Positions 1-10,198 of a DNA stretch of 64,000 bases are shown piece after piece (positions within the stretch are counted from its first letter, which is position 1; the number at the start of each line of letters is the position of its first letter). Made by a program: the position numbers and the translations under genes. This DNA is from Agarophyton chilense. Taxonomy: Eukaryota; Rhodophyta; Florideophyceae; Gracilariales; Gracilariaceae. The DNA is taken from the NCBI GenBank assembly GCA_030374765.1, contig JARGXX010000075.1, positions 744,001-808,000 on the forward strand, in the 5' to 3' direction. Below the pieces are notes generated by a model. The model did no database searches. It had not been told where the DNA came from and saw only the letters and a program-made list of their open reading frames with translations.

Positions 1-635
1 GCTTTGCAAGTCACACGGTTGCGCACATACACTGCAACATTCAGTGCCTCAGCCCAAAAGTGCTTTGGCAATTTCTTGTGACATAACATCGATCTGACCA
101 AGTCCATGAGTGTGCGGTTGAACCGTTCGGCAAGTCCATTCTGCTGAGGATTGTAAGGCACAGTTCGCTGATGCTCAATACCGTGACGTTCAAGTTCTTT
201 GGTAAAACGATGTGACAGATATTCACCACCGTTGTCAGTGCGCAATGCTTTGAGCACACTCTCACGTGCGGTGATGGTTTTCACTTGTCTGCCAGTTTGG
301 TTTTGAACAAACTTGAGCCACCTTAGGAACATCTGGAACACCTCATCCTTAGTTTTGAGCATGTAGAAGAAGCAGAAACGACTGTGATCATCGATGAATG
401 TGACGAAGTAGTGCGAGCCTCCCAAGGATTTCACACTTACTGGACCTGACACATCGGAGTGAACAAGTTCCAGTACGTGTTTTGCTCGTTCCCCCCCTTG
501 CTTGGGAGTCGGAGCACGGGTTGCTTTTCCTACTACACATGAGCCACACACATCTGAATCCTGCGCAACGTCTACGTTGAGCCCTGACACAACCTTGTTT
601 CGAGCCATATGCTTGATACCATCCACATTCACATG
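1..635 (-). mobile_element. Cop2-a: reverse Ty1/copia pol fragment (integrase region)
   Basis: This is the reverse complement of the integrase region of the Cop2 element seen forward at about 12645-13278, with only scattered differences. It runs off the left edge of the window and is cut at 635 by a Cop1 LTR in the same (reverse) orientation. It is therefore the oldest layer of the left nest. The rest of this Cop2 copy is not found on the far side of the insertion, so it was lost by later rearrangement. Fossil; too little is present to judge how many breaks it has. Confidence 0.9.
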
Positions 636-1308
636 TCACAACGTGAGCGCAGGTTAGGTAAAGGAAAAGGAAGAAGAGGGGGAAAAGACGAGAAGAAGAG
701 AAAATTAAAAGAAGAGAAACAAAGGAAGGTAGTCAGCCTTGACAATTTACTTCGATCGTTGGCGACCGTCATTGAGAACTATATCTACCTCGCACGCAGT
801 TCCGCCGCCGGTGCTGACCGTCGGCGGGTCACCCACGTCTCACACCTTGCCACTGTGCGACGAGGAGTTGCGCGCCAAAACAATTTCAAACATGAAGCAT
901 ATCAAATAAAAACTCAAAAAATCATCCAAAGTGGTGCGCCAGTGCCAACCACCCCGCGCAGCCCAGATTCGGCTGTTACGGCCAAACCCCGTATCCAGCC
1001 CACATTCGCACATTCTCTCCAACTGCATAGCCCGTGCTCATTCAGCGCTCTCGTCCAATCAAATCGCTCCACTTGGGCCGAAGCCCCAACACGCCCCATT
1101 AGAACCAGACCACTTGTCCATACCACGTTGCATGAGGGCATTTGCAGTAGCCAATCAGATGGCCGTTTCACGTTGAGATTGAGATGAGGCGCATATGCGT
1201 TTTTCCGCGGAGGGTGCCCAAAAGTGCCCATGCTTAAATCCACTTTTTGTTTTCCACTATTTCCAACACTCCAAAGGGCTTGGGGGCACAGTCGACCAAA
1301 CCTCAACA
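636..1308 (-). repeat. 3' LTR of Cop1-a (reverse)
   Basis: This 673-bp repeat is the reverse complement of the LTRs at 3128-3800 and 9010-9682. Read on the minus strand it starts TGTTGAGG right after the Cop1 purine tract (gaggaggag) and ends CGTTGTGA. The adjoining bases 631-635 (acatg) would be the left target-site duplication. The partner copy is lost. Several antisense open frames within it are LTR by-products. Confidence 0.93.
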
Positions 1309-2934
1309 CTCCTCCTCGACTGGTCGGCCAAGTCCAACACGGTCCACGTTATTGTTGTGAAGACCTGGGCGAAGTGGTTTAGTTAAGAAGTCCGCATCAT
1401 TGTCTTCACTTGGAACGTACGTCACATTGATGTGACTATCCTTGACTAGTTCCCGAACGAAGTGCAACGTAACGTCAATGTGCTTAGCGCGACCCGACGG
1501 ACAGCGTTCACCAGTTGCCCAGTCAATGGCGCACTGGTTGTCCGAACGAATGGGCACAGCACCTTGCACTTTCCATCCAATCTCCTTAAGCACACGCTTC
1601 AACCAAATAACCTCCTGACACGCAAGCGTCAAAGCATAATACTCGGCCTCGCCGGTAGACAACGCCACCGAAGCCTGTTTTCTTGCGCCCCACATACATG
1701 TCGCTTTGCCAAGCTTCACTAAGAAACCAGACATTGACTTGCGACCACGTGTGTCCGCAGCGTAGTCAGAGTCAACGTGCGCCTCCAGTTTCACCATGCC
1801 AGAGTGATAGTGCACACCATGTCCAGTTGTACCGCGAAGGTAACGAAGAACCCGCTTTGCCGCCTTGTGACAGTAGGCCGTGGGCGATTTCTGAAAACGA
1901 GCCAAGATTAGGACGGGTGCTAATATATCCAACCGAGTTCTCAGTGCCAAATACAAAAGCGATCCAATGATCTGCTGGTACAGCTGAGTATCCTGGATGG
2001 ATTTGTCTTTCTCAGATGTCCACCCGGTAAAAAAAGATTCTACCATAGGGGTGCATGCCGGCTTGGATGGCTGAAACCCGAAACGGCGCAACACGCTTTC
2101 CGTGTACAGTGACTGACCAAGATACAGCGACACAGGTCGACCATCTGAATCTAAAGTCCATTTGAATTCAACGCCGAGGTACAAGTTCACTTCGTCCGCC
2201 ACACGCAGCTCGTAAAACGACTTAAGCTCCTCCAAAATCGCATCACGTTCCATGGCAGAAGTTGTGAATATTAGCAAGTCATCCACATCAACTAGCACGA
2301 ACGCATCGTCATTGCTCTCGTTTTGGCGGCGAAACACGCAAGGTGCACTCGGTAACTCTTCAAAACATATGCTTTTCATATCCTCGCATAGTTTGTTGTG
2401 CCATGCCAAGTGCGCTTGCTTCAGTCCATAGATAGCCTTGAGCAATTTGAAGCATCGTGAAGTCACGCCAGGTATACCTCGAGGTGACATGATCCACACA
2501 TCTTCCTCAAGTTCGCCATTGAGAAACGCAGTCTTCACATCCACCTGTACCACATACATGCGCAAGCATAACGTCAGATACAAGAATATGCGAACCAAAG
2601 AGAAGGAAACAACTGGTGCATAAGTCTCCATGTAGTCCTGACCATATGTTTGGTGGTTTCCACCGGCTACAACACGAGCCTTAAAACGTTCAACTGACCC
2701 ATCAGCATTGCGCTTTACCTTCAGTATGACGTGAGTTGGTAGTGGTTGTGAAGCAGGAGAGTCATCAGGTTTCCAAGTTTGCTTCGACTCCAATGATGAA
2801 AACTCTTCATCGACGGCTGCTTGCCACATGGTACGCTTCTCCGCACTGGCGGACATTGCCTCCTTGAGTGAGGGCTCATCACTAGTAGTGACTTTGACTT
2901 GCGATGTACAGTGAGCAGACCCTGCAATGAACCA
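1309..2934 (-). mobile_element. Cop1-a internal region, RT/RNase H end (reverse)
   Basis: The minus strand encodes the C-terminal half of a copia polyprotein: the RT segment with VDVKTAFLNGELEEDVW, then the RNase H segment ending in the conserved HIDV region next to the 3' LTR. It closely matches the RT/RNase H part of Cop1-b (4714-9015). It stops at 2934, where Cop2-b inserted with a 5-bp duplication (accac at 2930-2934 and 16120-16124). The element resumes at 16120. Fossil; this part is mostly open. Confidence 0.92.
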
Positions 2935-3127
2935 CTGTTGGCTGTTGACCCTGTGCTGTCACTGAAAAACAAAAGTGCAGGGGAGCATGGGCTGTTTTGG
3001 AGGGTGCCCCTGGAAAAGCGCATATGCGTGTCAGTCGGATCTCAACGTGAACTCGGGCTGTGATTGGCTACTGCAAATGTGCACATGCAATGTGGTGTGT
3101 ACAAGTGGTATGGCACTATTGGGTTTG
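2935..3127 (+). repeat. Cop2-b 5' LTR, first part (U3)
   Basis: Starts TGTTGGCTGTTGACC, the same start as the LTRs at 15434 and 18315. It is cut at 3127 by Cop1-b and resumes at 9683-9688. This portion holds the U3 palindrome and CCAAT-type module described separately. Confidence 0.93.
3001..3110 (+). promoter_or_regulatory. Cop2 U3 module shared with Cop1
   Basis: A stretch of about 110 bp holds, in order: the palindrome CGCATATGCG (3019-3028), CTCAACGTGAAC, GATTGGCTACTGCAAATG (an inverted CCAAT box plus an octamer-like word), CATGCAATGTGGT and ACAAGTGGT. The same words in the same order and near-identical spacing occur in Cop1 U3 (3206-3330) and in Cop2b LTRs, while much of the rest of the LTRs differs. 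Inferred to be upstream promoter elements; no direct evidence of use. Confidence 0.6.
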
Positions 3128-3800
3128 TGTTGAGGTTTGGTCGACTGTGCCCCCAAGCCCTTTGGAGTGTTGGAAATAGTGGAAAACAAAAAGTGGATTT
3201 AAGCATGGGCACTTTTGGGCACCCTCCGCGGAAAAACGCATATGCGCCTCATCTCAATCTCAACGTGAAACGGCCATCTGATTGGCTACTGCAAATGCCC
3301 TCATGCAACGTGGTATGGACAAGTGGTCTGGTTCTAATGGGGCGTGTTGGGGCTTCGGCCCAAGTGGAGCGATTTGATTGGACGAGAGCGCTGAATGAGC
3401 ACGGGCTATGCAGTTGGAGAGAATGTGCGAATGTGGGCTGGATACGGGGTTTGGCCGTAACAGCCGAATCTGGGCTGCGCGGGGTGGTTGGCACTGGCGC
3501 ACCACTTTGGATGATTTTTTGAGTTTTTATTTGATATGCTTCATGTTTGAAATTGTTTTGGCGCGCAACTCCTCGTCGCACAGTGGCAAGGTGTGAGACG
3601 TGGGTGACCCGCCGACGGTCAGCACCGGCGGCGGAAGTGCGTGCGAGGTAGATATAGTTTTCAATGACGGTCGCCAACGATCGAAGTAAATTGTCAAGGC
3701 TGACTACCTTCCTTTGTTTCTCTTCTTTTATTTTTCTCTTCTTCTCGTCTTTTCCCCCTCTTCTTCCTTTTCCTTTACCTAACCTGCGCTCACGTTGTGA
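3128..3800 (+). repeat. Cop1-b 5' LTR
   Basis: 673 bp. It is followed immediately by the primer-binding site at 3801. The 3' half holds a long pyrimidine-rich tract (about 3708-3780). Only a weak TATA-like word (gatatag, near 3651) is visible. Confidence 0.95.
3206..3330 (+). promoter_or_regulatory. Cop1 U3 module with palindrome and inverted CCAAT box
   Basis: Palindrome CGCATATGCG at 3237-3246, then CTCAACGTGAAAC, GATTGGCTACTGCAAATG and CATGCAACGTGGT, then ACAAGTGGT. This is the same order as in Cop2 U3 (3001-3110). It is repeated in every Cop1 LTR in the window. Inferred promoter module retained between families; function not shown. Confidence 0.6.
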
Positions 3801-3814
3801 GGTTATGGGCCCAG
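3801..3814 (+). other. Cop1-b primer-binding site (initiator tRNA-Met half)
   Basis: GGTTATGGGCCCAG directly follows the LTR. Its reverse complement, CTGGGCCCATAACC, is the anticodon arm of eukaryotic initiator tRNA-Met. This is the site type used by Drosophila copia, where a 5' half of the tRNA primes reverse transcription. Confidence 0.88.
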
Positions 3815-3858
3815 AGCGTCGACTCTTCGCAGACGTCACGCTCTACTAACATTTATTT

Positions 3859-3948
3859 GGATTCAAGAAGATTCCCTACTGCGACAGGTGCGCGATCTAC
3901 GACTAACGCTCATCTGGATTCAAGAAGTTATTTTGTTTTGCGACAGGC
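3859..3948 (+). repeat. 57-bp-spaced imperfect duplication in the Cop1 leader
   Basis: GGATTCAAGAAG followed by GCGACAGG occurs at 3859-3888 and again at 3916-3947, a period of 57 bp. The same pair is present in the Cop1-c leader, so it belongs to the family and not to this copy. Confidence 0.65.
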
Positions 3949-4115
3949 GTGTACCCTGCGGACTTCCTCCTTGGTGGCGAAAACATATCGCGTTTGTTAG
4001 TACCCCCTTGGCACGAGACCGGGAAGTCTGCCAAATCCTGCTCTCCGTCCGTAGAGTACGGAGGTCGATGAATTGGGCTTGGAAGTGTAGGAGCAACCGT
4101 ACTACACCGCACGAC

Positions 4116-4375
4116 CGCGCTACTTTCCCGCAAGAGGCTAGCTTGGGTCAACTGGGGGAAGTGTATCTTGACGACACCCCTCCTTGGGACGCCTCGTAGG
4201 GACTAAAAGCGCCGGACTCTGAAGTGCGCAGAGTTCGGTAGGTAATCAAAGCGTACCTCACCTGGAGAGAGTAACCAGGGTCCAGGGGATCATCCTTTAG
4301 GGTAGCGGAGGTAGTTTCTCCCGCCAGTGCGCCCGCCTACCTCGAGCAAGTCTCGGTAGGTTCAATCAAGAAGTT
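4116..4375 (+). ncRNA. Structured leader RNA shared by Cop1 and Cop2
   Basis: About 250 nt of the gag leader align with 11030-11277 of Cop2-b although the rest of the leaders differ. Shared anchors are CGCGCTA, GGGTCAACT, the word GCCTCGTA, GCGCC, CCAGGGG, CTTTAGGG and GCCAGTGCGCCCGC. Between them lie at least four hairpins whose arms differ in sequence between the families but still pair. In Cop1 the arms are GGGG/CCCC, ACTCTG/CAGAGT, AGGTA/TACCT and CCTGG/CCAGG. This suggests a selected RNA structure such as a packaging, dimerisation or translation element. The role is inferred. Confidence 0.55.
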
Positions 4376-4713
4376 TCAACCCGAAGTCGAGAAGTTTGTC
4401 TGTTCCGGGTACGCCTTCTGCCACTGCCCGTGAGTATACTCCAAGCGTGGGAGCACCCGAGCTCCGCTTGTGATCGCGTACGAGACGCGTCTCGGTGAGC
4501 GTTGCAGGCTACGTCAAAAGTCTCCGCTGTCGTCCTCGCTGTCGAACGTTTGAGTTGGGATACTCCGTTCGGGCAAGCTCGGCCACGAATTCATCACTGC
4601 TCGTGGCCCTTTTCTTAAACTTCCCAAGGCATTGAGTCCCTCACTCTGCTTCCCTCTACTAATTATTTTCGTTTGGTTCCGTTCTATCTGCTTCGTGGAT
4701 AACAGACTGAAAT
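4376..4713 (+). other. Cop1-b leader, rest up to the gag start
   Basis: This is untranslated leader between the structured RNA and the ATG at 4714, where the long frame begins. No other gene is visible. It includes pyrimidine-rich sequence shortly before the start codon. It is nearly identical in Cop1-c. Confidence 0.7.
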
Positions 4714-7700
4714 ATGTCGGACACGGAAATGGAATCCGAAAGTACTACCGGGATGAAAATCCCTCGTTTTCATGGAAGGCGTGGTGATGATTATGCCCTA
4801 TGGCGCCATCGCCTTCGTGCTGCATGCCGTGTTAAAGGTGTGTGGAACGTTGTGGAATCCGATTCTGGATATTCAGCAACTACTGAAGCAACATCGGATA
4901 CCGCTATTGATAGCGCTCGAGTTGTCGCCAAGCGCGAGAAGGCATGTGGAATCATAATATGCGCCTTGGGTGATGCGCCACTTCGTGTGGTCATGGATGT
5001 CGACGACGACCCGGCGCGCATGCTCGCATTGCTTGATGCACGGTATGCGTCCAATCGTACTGTATCCAGAATTGCTGTGCAGACTCAACTATTCCGTATG
5101 GGATACAATGGTCAGAATATGTCAGGCTATGTGGACCAGTACACGGCGTTATTTGCTCAGTTAGAGCGCATGGGGAAGGATGCGGCAGTACCGGAGTCGC
5201 ACAAAGCTCCCATGTTACTTGCTTCTATTGATCCCAATTGCACACTGGAGTCTACTGCTGCAGCTCTTCGAACCAAGGATATCGCTGAGCTTACATGGGA
5301 CTACGTGGCCACGACCCTCATAGATGAATACAACGCGAAACAGGTGTCTGCAAGGCCGTCTGGACGTAGTTCACGTCGCAAGAAGAAGGGCAGGAAAAAA
5401 TCTGGTCGACATTCTGAATCGACTAATCGTACCCGCAGTAGTGCAAACAACGAAGATGAGGAGTCTGATGGTCACTCCGACATTGAGTCTACTGCTCGTG
5501 CACTTGCTGCCGCCTTGAGATCGTCATCATTTGATCGTTCTGGATCGAGCAATGGACATCATTGCGACTTCTGTAATCGCGATGGACACACACAAGATCG
5601 TTGCTTTATGAATCCGGACAACCCGGACAACCACTTGCCGCAGAGTATCCTCGATAAACTGTCGCCACAACCCAAGCGAATGGGTGGCAGTAGTGGTAGA
5701 AGCGCCTCGAGCAAGTCTTCTGGAAAGTCTGGAAAAATCGAAATTGCTGGTGCAACTGTGGAAAGGACCACTATAGTTCCGCCGAATGACCTGAGTACCT
5801 ACGCAGACAGCGGTGCGACAGTACATTGCTTCCATTCTGTTTGTGCGTTCGTGCCCGGTTCACTTGAACCTTGCGACGAAAGGACAGTGATGCTTGCCGA
5901 TAACACATCTGTTGTATCTAAACAACGCGGAGAGGTGATCATTCCTTTGGACAATGCGAACATACGTCTGAGTGATGCCCTACTGACCCCCGCTCTGGGA
6001 TACAACTTGGTTTCAACCGGGTGTTTGGCCGACAAAGGTATTGAGTCGCTCTTCGGTCGTCATAGTGTACGTTTGACGCTAGAGTCAAATGGTTTTGAGG
6101 TGGGCATTGGTGATCGTGACAAGGTATCTCGCATGTACACACTGCCTCAACCTTTAGGGCATGCTGGTGTGGAACTTGCGCTTTCGACTAAGTCTACGGA
6201 GACTCAACTGTGGCACCGACGACTGGCTCACATCAACCAACGTGATCTGCAACATGTACACAAGTACGCAGATGGAGTGCCGCACTTGTGTGACATGGAG
6301 GAGGTATGCCGAGCATGTCGACTTGGCAAAGCTCATAAGCTTCCGTTCCCAGGTCACTTTGAACATGCATCCGCGGTTGGTGACATTGTGCACTCGGATA
6401 TTGTAGGTCCTCTGGAAAAGTCTTTTCCGGAAAAGTTTCAATATGCATGTACATTCCTCGATGATCACTCACGGTATGTGTTCCTAGGTCTTGTGATCCA
6501 TCGCAGTGCTCTTAGTGATGTGTTTGTGGGTATTGCGGCAAAGTTTAAGCAGCTTGGAGGAGTGCATATCAAAAGTTTGCACTCGGACGGTGCAGAAGAA
6601 TATATTGCCCTGCAAGAGAACTTGGCAGCAGAACATGGCCTCACTTCTTTCTCTGCTCCATACACCCCCGAACACAACGCTATAGCTGAGCGCATCAATC
6701 GTACCATGGTGGAAGCTGCTCGATCGTTGCTGATCCAAGCCGATCTACCAGAATGTTTGTGGCCATATGCGCTGAAACATGTTATCTTTGTGCGTAATCG
6801 AGTGCAACATTCTACTGTTAACAACAGTCCCTACTTTCTGGTAACTGGAAATAAACCTTTGTTGAAGCACGTGCGTGTGTTTGGATGCACTGCATTCGTG
6901 CTAAGGACTCCGCGTGGACCCAAGTTCGAGTCTCGTGCACTTGAGGGAGTGTACTTGGAGACTCTTGAGCATGGTGTGTACAAGGTACTCGTCGTTGATA
7001 ATGACGGTACTCCGCGTATTATTGAGTCACGACATGTTACTTTTGATGAATCCAAGTTCCCTGGCGCATCATCTCTTGCCAACTACATGGATGATGAAAG
7101 TGCGTCAGATGCTGACTATAGCTCTGATATGGGATTATGTGATAGCATTGATGACGAATCGGATACCTTCTCCGTCGATAATGTTGAGGAGGAGGTGGTT
7201 CATGACGGATCCTCGCACCTGATTCCAGCACTCAGGCAGTCGGAGTCAGACTCCGGCAGCAATGAAGACGATGCACAGGATTCCGAAAGTGATGACGAAA
7301 GTGCTGCTGATGACCTTGATACATCTGCTAACGCTGATACGGAACCACGCTACCCGCGGCGCACGCGCCGTCAACCTCTAAGGTGGTTCATGGCAGGGTC
7401 TGCTCACTGTACATCGCAAGTCAAAGTCACTACTAGTGATGAGCCCTCACTCAAGGAGGCAATGTCCGCCAGTGCGGAGGAGCGTACCATGTGGCAAGCA
7501 GCCGTCGATGAAGAGTTTTCATCATTGGAGTCGAAGCAAACTTGGAAACCTGATGACTCTCCTGCTTCACAACCACTACCAACTCACGTCATACTGAAGG
7601 TAAAGCGCAATGCTGATGGGTCAGTTGAACGTTTTAAGGCTCGTGTTGTAGCCGGTGGAAACCACCAAACATATGGTCAGGACTACATGGAGACTTATGC

Positions 7701-9015
7701 ACCAGTTGTTTCGTTCTCTTTGGTTCGCATATTCTTGTATCTGACGTTATGCTTGCGCATGTATGTGGTACAGGTGGATGTGAAGACTGCGTTTCTCAAT
7801 GGCGAACTTGAGGAAGATGTGTGGATCATGTCACCTCGAGGTATACCTGGCGTGACTTCACAATGCTTCAAATTGCTCAAGGCTATCTATGGACTGAAGC
7901 AAGCGCACTTGGCATGGCACAACAAACTATGCGAGGATATGAAAAGCATATGTTTTGAAGAGTTACCGAGTGCACCTTGCGTGTTTCGCCGACAAAACGA
8001 GAGCAATGAGGATGCGTTCGTGCTAGTTTATGTGGATGACTTGCTAATATTCACAACTTCTGCCATGGAACGTGATGCGATTTTGGAGGAACTTAAGTCG
8101 TTTTACGAGCTGCGTGTGGCTGACGAAGTGAACTTGTACCTCGGCGTTGAATTCAAATGGACTTTAGATTCAGATGGTCGACCTGTGTCGCTGTATCTTG
8201 GTCAGTCACTGTACACGGAAAGCGTGTTGCGCCGTTTCGGGTTTCAGCGATCCAAGCCGGCATGCACCCCTATGGTAGAATCTTTTTTTACCGGGTGGAC
8301 ATCTGAGAAAGACAAATCCATCCAGGATACTCAGCTGTACCAGCAGATCATTGGATCGCTTTTGTATTTGGCACTGAGAACTCGGTTGGATATATTAGCA
8401 CCCGTCCTAATCTTGGCTCGTTTTCAGAAATCGCCCACGGCCTACTGTCACAAGGCAGCAAAGCGGGTTCTTCGTTACCTTCGCGGTACAACTAAACATG
8501 GTGTGCACTATCACTCTGGCATGGTGAAACTGGAGGCGTACGTTGACTCTGACTACGCTGCGGACACGCGTGATCGCAAGTCAATGTCTGGTTTCTTAGT
8601 GAAGCTTGGCAAAGCGACATGTATGTGGGGCGCAAGAAAACAGGCTTCGGTGGCGTTGTCTACCGGCGAGGCCGAGTATTATGCTTTGACGCTTGCGTGT
8701 CAGGAGGTCATTTGGTTGAAGCGTGTGCTTAAGGAGATTGGATGGAAAGTGCAAGGTGCTGTGCCCATTCGTTCGGACAACCAGTGCGCCATTGACTGGG
8801 CAACTGGTGAACGCTGTCCGTCGGGTCGCGCTAAGCACATTGACGTTAAGTTGCACTTCGTTCGGGAACTAGTCAAGGATAGTCACATCAATGTGACGTA
8901 CGTTCCAAGTGAAGACAATGATGCGGACTTCTTAACCAAACCACTTGGCCCAGGTCTTCACAACAATAACGCGGACCGTGTTGGACTTGGCCGACCAGTC
9001 GAGGAGGAGTGTTGA
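4714..9015 (+). CDS. Cop1-b gag-pol polyprotein (Ty1/copia)
   Basis: A single open frame of 1433 codons. Domain order is copia-type: gag (about residues 1-280, with a basic stretch near 225), a CCHC zinc knuckle of form CX2CX4HX4C near 284, protease with YADSGATVHCF near 363, a GAG-pre-integrase segment LWHRRLAHINQ near 499, integrase with the D, D, E region between about 560 and 650 (HSDIVGP, LHSDGAEEY, PEHNAIAER), RT with YVDDLLIF near 1106, and RNase H with YVDSDYAAD near 1276. An acidic, serine-rich linker lies between integrase and RT. Gag and pol are in one frame, as in most copia elements. The stop codon overlaps the start of the 3' LTR. It looks whole and is the best-preserved copy in the window. 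Confidence 0.95.
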   Translation: MSDTEMESESTTGMKIPRFHGRRGDDYALWRHRLRAACRVKGVWNVVESDSGYSATTEATSDTAIDSARVVAKREKACGIIICALGDAPLRVVMDVDDDPARMLALLDARYASNRTVSRIAVQTQLFRMGYNGQNMSGYVDQYTALFAQLERMGKDAAVPESHKAPMLLASIDPNCTLESTAAALRTKDIAELTWDYVATTLIDEYNAKQVSARPSGRSSRRKKKGRKKSGRHSESTNRTRSSANNEDEESDGHSDIESTARALAAALRSSSFDRSGSSNGHHCDFCNRDGHTQDRCFMNPDNPDNHLPQSILDKLSPQPKRMGGSSGRSASSKSSGKSGKIEIAGATVERTTIVPPNDLSTYADSGATVHCFHSVCAFVPGSLEPCDERTVMLADNTSVVSKQRGEVIIPLDNANIRLSDALLTPALGYNLVSTGCLADKGIESLFGRHSVRLTLESNGFEVGIGDRDKVSRMYTLPQPLGHAGVELALSTKSTETQLWHRRLAHINQRDLQHVHKYADGVPHLCDMEEVCRACRLGKAHKLPFPGHFEHASAVGDIVHSDIVGPLEKSFPEKFQYACTFLDDHSRYVFLGLVIHRSALSDVFVGIAAKFKQLGGVHIKSLHSDGAEEYIALQENLAAEHGLTSFSAPYTPEHNAIAERINRTMVEAARSLLIQADLPECLWPYALKHVIFVRNRVQHSTVNNSPYFLVTGNKPLLKHVRVFGCTAFVLRTPRGPKFESRALEGVYLETLEHGVYKVLVVDNDGTPRIIESRHVTFDESKFPGASSLANYMDDESASDADYSSDMGLCDSIDDESDTFSVDNVEEEVVHDGSSHLIPALRQSESDSGSNEDDAQDSESDDESAADDLDTSANADTEPRYPRRTRRQPLRWFMAGSAHCTSQVKVTTSDEPSLKEAMSASAEERTMWQAAVDEEFSSLESKQTWKPDDSPASQPLPTHVILKVKRNADGSVERFKARVVAGGNHQTYGQDYMETYAPVVSFSLVRIFLYLTLCLRMYVVQVDVKTAFLNGELEEDVWIMSPRGIPGVTSQCFKLLKAIYGLKQAHLAWHNKLCEDMKSICFEELPSAPCVFRRQNESNEDAFVLVYVDDLLIFTTSAMERDAILEELKSFYELRVADEVNLYLGVEFKWTLDSDGRPVSLYLGQSLYTESVLRRFGFQRSKPACTPMVESFFTGWTSEKDKSIQDTQLYQQIIGSLLYLALRTRLDILAPVLILARFQKSPTAYCHKAAKRVLRYLRGTTKHGVHYHSGMVKLEAYVDSDYAADTRDRKSMSGFLVKLGKATCMWGARKQASVALSTGEAEYYALTLACQEVIWLKRVLKEIGWKVQGAVPIRSDNQCAIDWATGERCPSGRAKHIDVKLHFVRELVKDSHINVTYVPSEDNDADFLTKPLGPGLHNNNADRVGLGRPVEEEC
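9001..9009 (+). other. Cop1-b polypurine tract
   Basis: The purine run gaggaggag lies immediately before the 3' LTR, where plus-strand priming is expected. Confidence 0.75.
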
Positions 9016-9682
9016 GGTTTGGTCGACTGTGCCCCCAAGCCCTTTGGAGTGTTGGAAATAGTGGAAAACAAAAAGTGGATTTAAGCATGGGCACTTTTGG
9101 GCACCCTCCGCGGAAAAACGCATATGCGCCTCATCTCAATCTCAACGTGAAACGGCCATCTGATTGGCTACTGCAAATGCCCTCATGCAACGTGGTATGG
9201 ACAAGTGGTCTGGTTCTAATGGGGCGTGTTGGGGCTTCGGCCCAAGTGGAGCGATTTGATTGGACGAGAGCGCTGAATGAGCACGGGCTATGCAGTTGGA
9301 GAGAATGTGCGAATGTGGGCTGGATACGGGGTTTGGCCGTAACAGCCGAATCTGGGCTGCGCGGGGTGGTTGGCACTGGCGCACCACTTTGGATGATTTT
9401 TTGAGTTTTTATTTGATATGCTTCATGTTTGAAATTGTTTTGGCGCGCAACTCCTCGTCGCACAGTGGCAAGGTGTGAGACGTGGGTGACCCGCCGACGG
9501 TCAGCACCGGCGGCGGAAGTGCGTGCGAGGTAGATATAGTTTTCAATGACGGTCGCCAACGATCGAAGTAAATTGTCAAGGCTGACTACCTTCCTTTGTT
9601 TCTCTTCTTTTATTTTTCTCTTCTTCTCGTCTTTTCCCCCTCTTCTTCCTTTTCCTTTACCTAACCTGCGCTCACGTTGTGA
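9010..9682 (+). repeat. Cop1-b 3' LTR
   Basis: 673 bp, matching the 5' LTR at every position I compared. It is followed by the second TSD copy gtttg (9683-9687) and the rest of the Cop2-b LTR. Confidence 0.95.
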
Positions 9683-10183
9683 GTTTGTCTGTGGTACACG
9701 TGTGTACGTGGTCTACTTGTACTACTGTGCACGCTGTTCAATATGTCCAGCTGGTGTACTATGAACACATCTCACAAGGTGTAACGAATGTACTTGGAGA
9801 AGAGACGTGACATGTGTATTACAGGAGACTTGGTGTACTGTGCTGGAACGTGAATGTGTATGGAGGCGGATTGCAAGTAGTGTGTGCTGGCATATTGAAT
9901 TTGTGCACACGTCAGTGTAATTATGGGCTGTGCACTGTATATTGCCTTGTTGTGCGCTGCAATGAACATTGACTAGGGTTAATGTCATGCTTGAATATGA
10001 TTGGTAGTATTGAGTGTCCCTGCTTTGTAGTCTAGGGTTTACTTTGAGTTGGAGTCTAGACAGCTGACGTTTTGAAGTAGTATATAAGTGAAAGTTTGAG
10101 CGCCTCCAAGTAAATCCAAGCCAGAGCTGGCGAACTTCCTTTTCATTCCCTCAACCATTCCTTCAGCATTTCCCTATCCAACA
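9683..10183 (+). repeat. Cop2-b 5' LTR, second part (U3 end, R, U5)
   Basis: This is the continuation of the LTR that starts at 2935. The first five bases duplicate 3123-3127. It ends TATCCAACA, directly followed by the primer-binding site. It contains a good TATA box. Confidence 0.93.
10081..10088 (+). promoter_or_regulatory. Cop2-b TATA box
   Basis: TATATAAG lies about 100 bp before the LTR end, so transcription would be expected to start near 10110 inside the LTR. The same word stands at the same place in the LTRs at 15434, 18315 and 29492. Confidence 0.7.
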
Positions 10184-10198
10184 GGTTACGGGCCCAGC
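10184..10198 (+). other. Cop2-b primer-binding site (initiator tRNA-Met half)
   Basis: GGTTACGGGCCCAGC follows the LTR without a gap. It is the Cop1/copia type site with one difference from the Cop2-c version (GGTTATGGGCCCAGC). Confidence 0.85.

Larger units (their letters stand above)
3128..9682 (+). mobile_element. Cop1-b: complete-looking Ty1/copia element
   Basis: This 6555-bp element has two 673-bp LTRs that I could not tell apart by eye, a half-tRNA primer-binding site, a 0.9-kb leader, one open gag-pol frame of 1433 codons and a polypurine tract. Target duplication is gtttg (3123-3127 and 9683-9687), inside the Cop2-b 5' LTR. Identical LTRs mean a very recent insertion. The element looks whole, with no obvious breaks. 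The ends are TGTTGAGG and CGTTGTGA rather than a strict TG...CA pair. Confidence 0.95.

Noticed and set aside
609-1187. 192-codon open frame on the plus strand
   Set aside because: It is the antisense frame of the Cop1-a LTR running on from Cop2-a sequence; not a host gene.
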